The position numbers and the translations under genes were made by a program. Positions 5,161 to 11,645 of a stretch of DNA of 11,645 nt are shown here, piece after piece; position 1 is the stretch's first letter; each line of letters begins with the position of its first letter. The stretch covers positions 1 to 11,645 of the forward strand of contig DFUX01000044.1 in assembly GCA_002379855.1 (NCBI GenBank), written 5' to 3'. This DNA comes from Cloacimonetes bacterium UBA4175. GTDB lineage: Bacteria; Cloacimonadota; Cloacimonadia; Cloacimonadales; Cloacimonadaceae. The notes under the pieces are model-generated. The model worked only from the letters and a program-made list of their open reading frames with translations, was not told the DNA's origin and made no database searches.

Positions 5161-8034
5161 ATGTTGCGCACATTTATCAGTATTCCTTTCACTGAGGATA
5201 TCATTGCGGTCTCCGTGGCCGAGGCCAGGGACAAGACTGTCCTGGTGTATCCCACCAAGGTCTCTGCCAATCAGGCCCGGCGACGCTTCATTGCCGCCTG
5301 GCAGTTGCAGGATTGCGAGTTTCTCTCCATGGAACAGTTCAAGCAAAGGCTGCTGTTGGCAGACAGGCCTGTGGTGCAGGAAGACAAGCGCCTGCTGTGC
5401 CTATGGCAGATCCTGAGCGCCGATGAACGGGAATTCTTTCATCTGAACAGCTATTTTGACATTGTGGAGTGGGGAAACCATTTCTTCCAGTTCTTTACCG
5501 AGCTTTGCGACGAAATGGTGCCAGTGTCAGGCCTAAGCGGGATGGGAGCTTCGGGTATGGTCAATCTGCTTGCCTGGCAGCAGGATTACATCCAAAAGGT
5601 ACTCTCCATCCGGCAGCGCTATCTCGCTTTTTTGGAAGGCAAAGGCTACACTGACCTCATCAGTTGTTTGCCGCCTGACAAGTTTAGCAACCCCTGGCCG
5701 GGTTATCGCTTTGTTTTCGTCAACCAATACTACTACAGCAATCTGGAACTGAAGCTGTTGGACGGATTGGAAGGCTCGGACTGTGAACTGCTCATTATGT
5801 CGCAGAATGTGGAGCAGGAAGAGGAGCAAGGCCTTGCTTCCGAAGCGCTAAGATTGGACAAAATCAGCCCGGATCAGATCAGGACCAAAACGATCAGGGT
5901 AGTCAACTGCGAAAATGAAGACCAGATGATCAGCGTGTTTCTTGCCATTCAAGCAAGGGAAATGCGCCAGCAGGGAGGGCAGGCTGTACTCCTCGACCCA
6001 CACTTTTACGAAAGGCATTACAGCCGGCTGATAAACCCGGATTGCTATCCCAACGGACTTCCCGCCAGAATGACGGGCACCTGCCTGTACAGGATGCTGC
6101 TTACTTATCATTCGCATCTCACCGCCATGGCAGGCACTCTGGATCAGGGTTTTTTGCACACCCGTCTGGTGCTGGACGCTTGTTCCAAACGTGAATTCAT
6201 TGCCTGTTACCAGCCCGATTGGAGTGAACAGGAACACCGGCTGCTGTTGCGCGAGATCAGGACTCTGCTTGATCAGGAAGTGCTGTATCTGGACCGGGAA
6301 CTGAGGGTGTTTGACCAACTCCAGCGCAACGGGGAGTTTCCCCTTTCCCGTGCCCTGCTGGCTGCCCATTTTGCGGTGCTGGACAGGCTGGCCGGAATCG
6401 GTTCCCCCCTGGGTTTGGTTAATCTCATCGATAGTGAGGGGGGTCTGGAGATACAGAAGATGTGCTCTCCGCAGGAGCTGCTTCACAGCGACATACTGGA
6501 GCAATTTTACGAACGTCTGGCCAACTACGCCAGCCTTGATCAGTTGCCGCTTGTATCAGACTGGCAGAAGCTGTTCGGAGAGGAAGGTATCAATCTGGCA
6601 TCCAGTTTGCTGAGGCTGTTTCTGGAGTCCCTCGCCGGAGCCGGAATCAGAAGCGATCAGAGCGGCGATTGTCCCCAAATAGAGGTCAGCAACCTCCTGG
6701 ACAGTCGCAATCTGAGCTTCGCGTCGGTGGCCATCCTGCATGCCATAGAGGGCGAGTATCCCTCCAATCCCCAGCCGGTCTGGCTATTAAATGAAGCGCA
6801 GCGTGGCCTGCTGGGGCTCAAGAGCTATCCCGTGTTGCGGGAAAGGGAACGGTACTATTTTTTACGCTTGATCCTGAGTTCGCGGAATGTATGTATCTAC
6901 ACCTATCGTAACCAGGAGCGGGATATCGAGCCAGGCAGCTTTGTGACCGAGCTGCTGCACGCCAAAGAGCAAGGCTGGCTGGAAGGAGTGGAAGTTTCCG
7001 AAGTTCCCTATAAAACTGAGATTTCGCTCTTATTCAAAGCGAGGCGGCAGATCATGCCACCGGACTGGAAAACTTTGCCTCAGCTTACCGACGCGTCCCA
7101 GTGCGGGCTGGACGAGGAGAACCCTGCCAGCTTTTTCACCCTGCCCGCCGAGCCCGCGAATGACCTAAACAGCGGCACAAAGGTGACAGCTTCCTACTAC
7201 AGCCTGTCGAACCTGGAAAAGAATCCCATGCTGTGGTATATCTGCGACCTGCGCCGTCTGAAACAGGTGGAATTGCGCCCCAAAGAAACAATCAGCCGCA
7301 GGTTGTTTGGCAGCCTGATGCACGATTTTCTCAGGGACGTGCTGGGTCCCTTGGCAGGCCCCCATCAAAATATTACTCCGCTGGAACTCGCTTTCAAAGA
7401 TAAGGGAGCTTTGCACGAAATTCTGGACAACAGGATAACTGGTGAATTATATCAATACAAGATTCCGCAGAACTACAACTACGAATTTCTGCGGGGGATC
7501 ATCTCGGATTGTCTGGTGGAGTCGGTGTTGCAGTTCTATCGTAACTACCTGCTTCCCACTTTGAAATCCGGCCCCTACCGCCTGATCCCGGAGGATCTGA
7601 AAACCACCAAAGACGAGACTGATGCCAAGCTGCTGCACACCGTGACCCACCAGGGAAAGAAGTATTCCCTGCTGATCAAAGGCCGCGCCGATCTGCGGAT
7701 CGAGTGTCCGGATCGGTATTACATCATAGATTTCAAGACCGGTTCATACGAGGTGGATCAACTTGTCTTTTACGAATACTTTTACTATTTGATTGACGCT
7801 GAACAGCAGGACGCAAAGCTGGAATCCCGTTTTTGGGAGATTTTGAATCATAAGATGGCAGATACATCCAGTTCCCCCGCCAAGCGGGCTCAGTGGCTAT
7901 CCAGAACCAGGGAAGCCTTCGCGGCAAGATTGGCGGAGGGTTTCGGGCTGGCGAAGAAGGTTACCGACAGGCAGAATCTGATCAGGATTTCCAGAGCTGA
8001 TCTGTATCGCAAAAAATATGGAGGTCTTGCATGA
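5161..8034 (+). CDS. AddB-like subunit: inactive helicase fold with C-terminal PD-(D/E)XK nuclease
   Basis: This 957-residue protein is the likely partner of the downstream AddA-like helicase-nuclease in a complex that resects double-strand break ends for recombination. The N-terminus begins directly with a strand and VYPTKVSANQARRRF (29-43), a position comparable to the post-Walker strand of AddB; no GxxGxGKS/T motif is present, so no ATP hydrolysis is expected. The mid-region element ILHAIEGEYPSNPQPVWL with NEAQRGLL (525-551) matches the conserved AddB/RecC-like G-E-F/Y-P...L-x-x-x-E-x-R motif. The C-terminal nuclease has His721 (GSLMHDF), Asp844 (GRADLR), Asp857 and Lys859 (IIDFKTG), then Gln867 and Tyr871, the RecB-family pattern. 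The Cys residues that bind 4Fe-4S in Bacillus AddB are missing: no Cys occurs after the nuclease motif, and NP replaces the usual CP near 688. It overlaps the next gene by ATGA. It could also be called a PD-(D/E)XK family exonuclease. Confidence 0.82.
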   Translation: MLRTFISIPFTEDIIAVSVAEARDKTVLVYPTKVSANQARRRFIAAWQLQDCEFLSMEQFKQRLLLADRPVVQEDKRLLCLWQILSADEREFFHLNSYFDIVEWGNHFFQFFTELCDEMVPVSGLSGMGASGMVNLLAWQQDYIQKVLSIRQRYLAFLEGKGYTDLISCLPPDKFSNPWPGYRFVFVNQYYYSNLELKLLDGLEGSDCELLIMSQNVEQEEEQGLASEALRLDKISPDQIRTKTIRVVNCENEDQMISVFLAIQAREMRQQGGQAVLLDPHFYERHYSRLINPDCYPNGLPARMTGTCLYRMLLTYHSHLTAMAGTLDQGFLHTRLVLDACSKREFIACYQPDWSEQEHRLLLREIRTLLDQEVLYLDRELRVFDQLQRNGEFPLSRALLAAHFAVLDRLAGIGSPLGLVNLIDSEGGLEIQKMCSPQELLHSDILEQFYERLANYASLDQLPLVSDWQKLFGEEGINLASSLLRLFLESLAGAGIRSDQSGDCPQIEVSNLLDSRNLSFASVAILHAIEGEYPSNPQPVWLLNEAQRGLLGLKSYPVLRERERYYFLRLILSSRNVCIYTYRNQERDIEPGSFVTELLHAKEQGWLEGVEVSEVPYKTEISLLFKARRQIMPPDWKTLPQLTDASQCGLDEENPASFFTLPAEPANDLNSGTKVTASYYSLSNLEKNPMLWYICDLRRLKQVELRPKETISRRLFGSLMHDFLRDVLGPLAGPHQNITPLELAFKDKGALHEILDNRITGELYQYKIPQNYNYEFLRGIISDCLVESVLQFYRNYLLPTLKSGPYRLIPEDLKTTKDETDAKLLHTVTHQGKKYSLLIKGRADLRIECPDRYYIIDFKTGSYEVDQLVFYEYFYYLIDAEQQDAKLESRFWEILNHKMADTSSSPAKRAQWLSRTREAFAARLAEGFGLAKKVTDRQNLIRISRADLYRKKYGGLA
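8020..8025 (+). promoter_or_regulatory. Strong ribosome binding site for addA-like gene inside the addB-like gene
   Basis: A full GGAGGT lies five bases before the ATG at 8031, inside the last codons of the upstream gene. Together with the ATGA overlap it points to coupled translation and matched subunit amounts. Confidence 0.75.
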
Positions 8035-11000
8035 AGCAGTTCAGAAACCGGATCATTACTGCCAGCGCCGGCACAGGCAAGACCTACCGCCTGGCTGTGG
8101 AATACATTCGCATCCTGCTGGATTACTACAACGCCGATGGATTCAGCCCGGACAACATCCTGGTACTCACTTTCACCCGCAAGGCCACTGCAGAGATTCG
8201 CGAACGCATCATCGGCCATATCAACCTGCTTCTCTCTGATAAAGAGGATGATAAGACCAAGCGTATGGAGTTGCTTGCCGTTATCCACCCCCAGGATGGC
8301 CCGCGCGAACTCAGCCCTGCCGAAAGAATGGTGCTGGAAGGAAGCCTGAACAGGCTTTCCATCGACCGCAAGCAGTTGCAGGTGATGACCATCGACTCCT
8401 ATATCAATTCCATCTTCCGCAACATTGTGCGTCCTCTGCGCAGCATCGACCGGTTTGAGATCGATCTGCAGGCGGTGGAGAAACGCTTGCCATTCCTGAT
8501 GCAGCATCTCTTGGATCCTGGTGTAAAATCCAAGCTGGATAGTCTCTTAAAGCGGAAGGTTACACCATCTTTGGACGATAATAAGGATTTCTTTATCTCT
8601 CTGGTTCAGCATCGCTGGCTCAAGCATCTCATCGATAAGCTCCATTCCAGACAGGGGGCTTCCGCCCTGGAACTGGCTGACCGGGAAGAAACTGACGCCT
8701 CTAAACAGGCCCGCTTGAAGGAATGCATGGACCTGTTCGGCAGGATGGTATCCATCATTGAATCTGCCAAGCCGGATAAGGATCCTGAGGGGCTGATCAA
8801 GAAATCGCTGAGGGATCTGCTTTCGCAAAAATTCTTGCAGGAGTTGGATCTGGCTGCCAGGGCACGGGAGTTTTGCCACACGCCCCGGCACTGCCACATG
8901 TTTTTCAAAGCCATTTCCGATGGCAACATCTACCACGCTGGCAGGATCAAAGGCAAGGGACTGGAGGAGCAGGTAAACCGGCTTGACGAACTGCAGGAGC
9001 AGCTGCGGGTAAAACTGGCGGATTATCTTATGCTAACCCTGTTCCTGCCTGAGCAAAAGGAGATTCTTAACCTTTGGGGAACCACCCTGGCTGAATATGA
9101 CAAGCTGATCTACAAATACAAAAACATGACCTATGACGACGTTGCCTGGTTCAGCCTGGAAGCGCTGTTCAGCGAAGAACCCCCTCTGTTTGACCTCAGC
9201 AATGATGTAATCGCCACCGAGTTTTACCAGTTTCTTTCCCATCGCAGCCGCTTTATCCTGATCGATGAGTTTCAGGACACCTCCCTGATGCAGTTTGCCA
9301 TCTTGAAACCCATTCTGGAAGAGGTCTGCGCGGGACAGGGCAGCAAGGATTTCGGGGGCATGATCGTGGTGGGCGACGAAAAGCAATCCATCTTTGGCTG
9401 GCGTGGGGGAGAGCGTGAGTTGCTGCGCAAGCTTCCCGTCCTGATTCCCTCCCTGGGAGAGTTGCAAAATGAAGATTTGGACGACTCCTATCGCAGCAGC
9501 CCAGGCATGATGAGGTTCATCAACGCGGTGTTTCAGGACCAAGCCCTGCATCAACACCTCGCGGAGCAAGGTCAGGAATGGAATTACCGCACTGTCAACA
9601 GCGCGCGTCCAGAGCTTGAGCATCTCACTCAGTTGGAGGTGAGGTCCATCAGCTATGGAGCCAGAGGCGGGGAAGATGATCTGCACTCCGTGTTCAGAGA
9701 ATTTGTGCAGGGAACGGTCATAAATAATTACGACAAAGACAAGCGGGAGAGCGTGGCCATTCTTTGCAGGAAAACCAATGAGCTTACCGGGATTCAGCAG
9801 GTTTTACAGGAAGAAGGAATTCCCAATATCTTCCAGCCCACCAGTTTGCTGACGGAGCATTTCTGGGTGGAACCCCTGATCTACTGGCTCAGGTTTTTAG
9901 CCTGGAGGGATTGGCTGGATTTCCTGGCTGTGTTGCGTTCCAATTACATTATGCTCAAAGCCGCGCCTCTCAAGGTTGTGATCGATAGCATTGACCGCAG
10001 CGGGGATCAGACTCCTGATCTCAGCGCCATTCCGCTGGCCGCAACCCTACTGAAACTGGCGGACGGCACGACCGGTTCCCTGGCCGGGGCTTGCCAGGAC
10101 TTTGTGGACATCTGCCTCAAAGACAAACAACTGCACGAAAGGGATTATCTGAATATCTACGCGTTTTTGACCCTGGCCAACGATTATGAGCTTTCCTCTG
10201 CTCAGCGCGATAAATCCATCCCAGGCTTTCTGGACTATCTGGACGACAATAGAGAACAGGAATTTCTCAAACAGGTGGCCGTGGAGGGTTCTGAAGAGAT
10301 GCAACTGCTCACCATCCACAAATCCAAAGGCCTCCAGTTTGACCGGGTGTTCCTCTTTTTCAACCTCAGCGGAGGAAGCGGCAGCGACTGGACCAAATTG
10401 AAATGGTTTTTCAAATACGATCAGGACGACCTGCAAAAAATAAGCGATTACGCCCTTACCTATCACTATGAGGACTTGCTCAAACACTCCAGTTTTGGAT
10501 ATCTGCCCGCCTCCATGGAAAGCCGCGAAAACCTGGAGGAGCTGAACAATCTCTATGTGGCATATACCCGGGCCAAGACCGCGCTGCACATCTGCTTTGC
10601 CTATCGTGGCGGCGATGATTGGAGCAGCTACCTGACAGGAAGGGAGGACAAGGGGCAGGTCAAGCTGCCTCACCTGCTCTGTGACGCCTCGCTCAGGCAG
10701 CTTGCGGCTTTTGAGGGAGCGGAGAGCCTCAGCTCCGGCATACGTTGGCGTTCAACACTGCCAGCCCCGGATGAAGCTCCTGATGAAGATAAAAAACGAC
10801 TGCAAAAGATTAACCTGGATGACCTGGCCGCGGCTCTGCCGGAACTAGGCGCCGGGCTTGAGCCGGAAGCGGTTACGCCTGACTCTCCGGCTGTAAAAAA
10901 CTGGAAAAAGATCTGGATCGAGGACAGGCACAACTTGTTCGGCAACCTGGCACACTACTACCTGAGTTTTATCAAGAGGAATCTGGATGAGGAACACGAG

Positions 11001-11369
11001 CGGGCGCTCAGGCAGTGCCTGGCTTTCTATGGCTCGTTATTGACGCAAAGTGAGATCGTGAGCAGAATCGAACTATTGCGGGCTTCCCTGGCTGAGCATA
11101 CCTATCTCTTTGAACCCTGCTGGGACAAGGTATTCACCGAGTTTTCCCTCTATCTGGACGGACGGGAAAAGAGGCTGGACAGGCTGATGCTGGACACTCA
11201 CGCTAAAGAGGCCCTGATCCTGGATTTCAAGACAGGAACGAGCATGGACGACTCCCAGCTTAGAGACTACGAACAAGCGTTGGAGCGGGTGTGGGCAATC
11301 TCGGAACAGGGATACAACATCTCATCCAGATTTGTGATCCTCGCCAATCTGGGCGACCTCGAACTCTGA
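8031..11369 (+). CDS. AddA/RecB-like UvrD-family helicase with C-terminal PD-(D/E)XK nuclease
   Basis: This 1112-residue motor subunit is predicted to unwind and degrade DNA at double-strand breaks together with the upstream AddB-like protein. Superfamily 1A helicase motifs occur in order: Walker A ASAGTGKT (11-18, Lys17), Ia TFTRKATAEIRERI (47-60), II LIDEFQDTS (410-418), III VVGDEKQSIFGWRGG (446-460), IV LDDSYRSSP (483-491), V LLTIHKSKGLQFDRV (759-773) and VI LYVAYTRAK (841-849). The C-terminal nuclease shows His975 (GNLAHYY), Glu1037, Asp1050 (RLDRLMLD), Asp1065 and Lys1067 (ILDFKTG), and Q-x-x-x-Y (1076-1080). ATPase and nuclease centres both look intact. It is a little shorter than typical AddA (about 1200 residues). 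Subunit order addB-addA matches classic AddAB operons. The walker sequence S-A-G-T-G-K-T is more RecB-like than the S-A-G-S-G-K-T of Bacillus AddA. No terminator is seen after the TGA stop. Confidence 0.93.
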   Translation: MKQFRNRIITASAGTGKTYRLAVEYIRILLDYYNADGFSPDNILVLTFTRKATAEIRERIIGHINLLLSDKEDDKTKRMELLAVIHPQDGPRELSPAERMVLEGSLNRLSIDRKQLQVMTIDSYINSIFRNIVRPLRSIDRFEIDLQAVEKRLPFLMQHLLDPGVKSKLDSLLKRKVTPSLDDNKDFFISLVQHRWLKHLIDKLHSRQGASALELADREETDASKQARLKECMDLFGRMVSIIESAKPDKDPEGLIKKSLRDLLSQKFLQELDLAARAREFCHTPRHCHMFFKAISDGNIYHAGRIKGKGLEEQVNRLDELQEQLRVKLADYLMLTLFLPEQKEILNLWGTTLAEYDKLIYKYKNMTYDDVAWFSLEALFSEEPPLFDLSNDVIATEFYQFLSHRSRFILIDEFQDTSLMQFAILKPILEEVCAGQGSKDFGGMIVVGDEKQSIFGWRGGERELLRKLPVLIPSLGELQNEDLDDSYRSSPGMMRFINAVFQDQALHQHLAEQGQEWNYRTVNSARPELEHLTQLEVRSISYGARGGEDDLHSVFREFVQGTVINNYDKDKRESVAILCRKTNELTGIQQVLQEEGIPNIFQPTSLLTEHFWVEPLIYWLRFLAWRDWLDFLAVLRSNYIMLKAAPLKVVIDSIDRSGDQTPDLSAIPLAATLLKLADGTTGSLAGACQDFVDICLKDKQLHERDYLNIYAFLTLANDYELSSAQRDKSIPGFLDYLDDNREQEFLKQVAVEGSEEMQLLTIHKSKGLQFDRVFLFFNLSGGSGSDWTKLKWFFKYDQDDLQKISDYALTYHYEDLLKHSSFGYLPASMESRENLEELNNLYVAYTRAKTALHICFAYRGGDDWSSYLTGREDKGQVKLPHLLCDASLRQLAAFEGAESLSSGIRWRSTLPAPDEAPDEDKKRLQKINLDDLAAALPELGAGLEPEAVTPDSPAVKNWKKIWIEDRHNLFGNLAHYYLSFIKRNLDEEHERALRQCLAFYGSLLTQSEIVSRIELLRASLAEHTYLFEPCWDKVFTEFSLYLDGREKRLDRLMLDTHAKEALILDFKTGTSMDDSQLRDYEQALERVWAISEQGYNISSRFVILANLGDLEL

Positions 11370-11414
11370 TTCCGGATGCCAATGGGCAGATGTGGTGGAA
11401 TGGGAATAGAACGC

Positions 11415-11444
11415 GGATGACAGGATCGACAGGATCAGCAGGAT
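11415..11444. repeat. Degenerate GGAT-phased tandem repeat
   Basis: Four GGAT words start at 11415, 11423, 11432 and 11441, giving units of 8, 9 and 9 bases (GGATGACA, GGATCGACA, GGATCAGCA, GGAT). The pattern resembles the GGAT-TNACA type intergenic repeats seen in many environmental bacterial genomes. It lies about 45 bases after the addA-like stop and is too short to be coding on its own. Confidence 0.6.
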
Positions 11445-11484
11445 ATAGATTGAAATAGAACTTGGTGAAAGGTGGTGTTTTTAG

Positions 11485-11504
11485 CGGCGCTTGCTATAGC
11501 GCCG
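11485..11504. repeat. Seven-bp hairpin in the intergenic tail
   Basis: CGGCGCT (11485-11491) is the exact reverse complement of AGCGCCG (11498-11504), with a six-base loop TGCTAT. No T-run follows on the plus strand, and on the minus strand the downstream sequence is an A-run. A standard intrinsic terminator is therefore not supported. It may be part of the repetitive intergenic tract. Confidence 0.55.
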
Positions 11505-11558
11505 TATAGTGTGGCCATCCGACCCTAAATCAAAGCACCCCAGACTATATGCCGTGTC

Positions 11559-11623
11559 ATCCCGGGCTGTCGGGGTCCTCGCCAAAGCGCGTAGCGGTTT
11601 GGTGGGGTGACTTGACCCAGGAT
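11559..11623. repeat. Long imperfect palindrome, probable dispersed intergenic repeat
   Basis: Outer arms ATCC-C-GGG (11559-11566) and CCC-A-GGAT (11616-11623) pair with one C/A mismatch. The inner arms CCAAA-G-CGC (11582-11590) and GCG-G-TTTGG (11594-11602) pair around a GTA loop with one G/G mismatch, and further partial pairing occurs between CTCG/CC and the GGGG of 11603-11607. There is no long open frame and no T-run. The shape is that of a dispersed palindromic element. It shares GTCATCCC with the hairpin at the left end of the window. Confidence 0.6.
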
Positions 11624-11645
11624 CCATTGGGGTGGCAAAGTCCGT

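Noticed and set aside
3526..11369. A phage-defence island built around the PLD and helicase-nuclease genes
   Set aside because: The PLD protein has the membrane segments and dual HKD arrangement of cardiolipin synthase, and the nuclease pair fits the AddAB housekeeping repair complex. No integrase, methylase or toxin-like gene is nearby.
11415..11645. CRISPR array in the right-hand repeats
   Set aside because: Repeat units are 8-9 bases and degenerate, with no spacer-repeat alternation and no cas gene.

Overview
The window looks like ordinary chromosomal DNA of a Gram-negative (diderm) bacterium with roughly 50-55% G+C (estimated by eye). Two small secreted proteins carry lipoprotein-type signal peptides, and one belongs to the periplasmic-binding-protein family. 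The dispersed-repeat-like intergenic DNA at both ends recalls poorly cultivated lineages such as Cloacimonadota. That placement is a guess from general flavour, not something the sequence proves.

Layout. Positions 1-41 hold a perfect 14-bp inverted repeat, followed by about 240 bp without a convincing gene. Positions 280-2696 (minus strand) form a tight three-gene operon, read from right to left: a YkuD-type L,D-transpeptidase lipoprotein, a BtuF/FecB-like substrate-binding lipoprotein coupled to it by an ATGA overlap, and a BtuC/FecCD-like permease. The transport ATPase expected to follow the permease does not begin in the window. A short divergent control region (2697-2857) separates this operon from the rightward genes.

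The rightward genes are: an endonuclease III-like HhH-GPD protein of the COG2231 type (2858-3526); a phospholipase D-type cardiolipin synthase (3586-5154) with a plausible promoter just upstream; and an AddB-like/AddA-like helicase-nuclease pair (5161-8034 and 8031-11369) coupled by an ATGA overlap. The cls-addB-addA run has only 6 bp between cls and addB, so these three are probably one transcript. The last 276 bp (11370-11645) hold no gene. They contain a short GGAT-phased degenerate tandem repeat, a 7-bp hairpin and a longer imperfect palindrome.

Functionally, the left half serves the cell envelope: peptidoglycan cross-linking or remodelling plus uptake of a cobalamin- or iron-complex-like ligand. 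The right half combines base-excision-type repair, anionic phospholipid synthesis and double-strand-break end processing. The most distinctive points are the AddB-like subunit, which lacks both a Walker A motif and the C-terminal iron-sulfur cysteines; the cls-addB-addA arrangement; the L,D-transpeptidase locked by overlap to a transporter lipoprotein; and the palindromic elements at both ends. I saw no phage, insertion sequence, CRISPR array, tRNA or rRNA, and no convincing new defence system.
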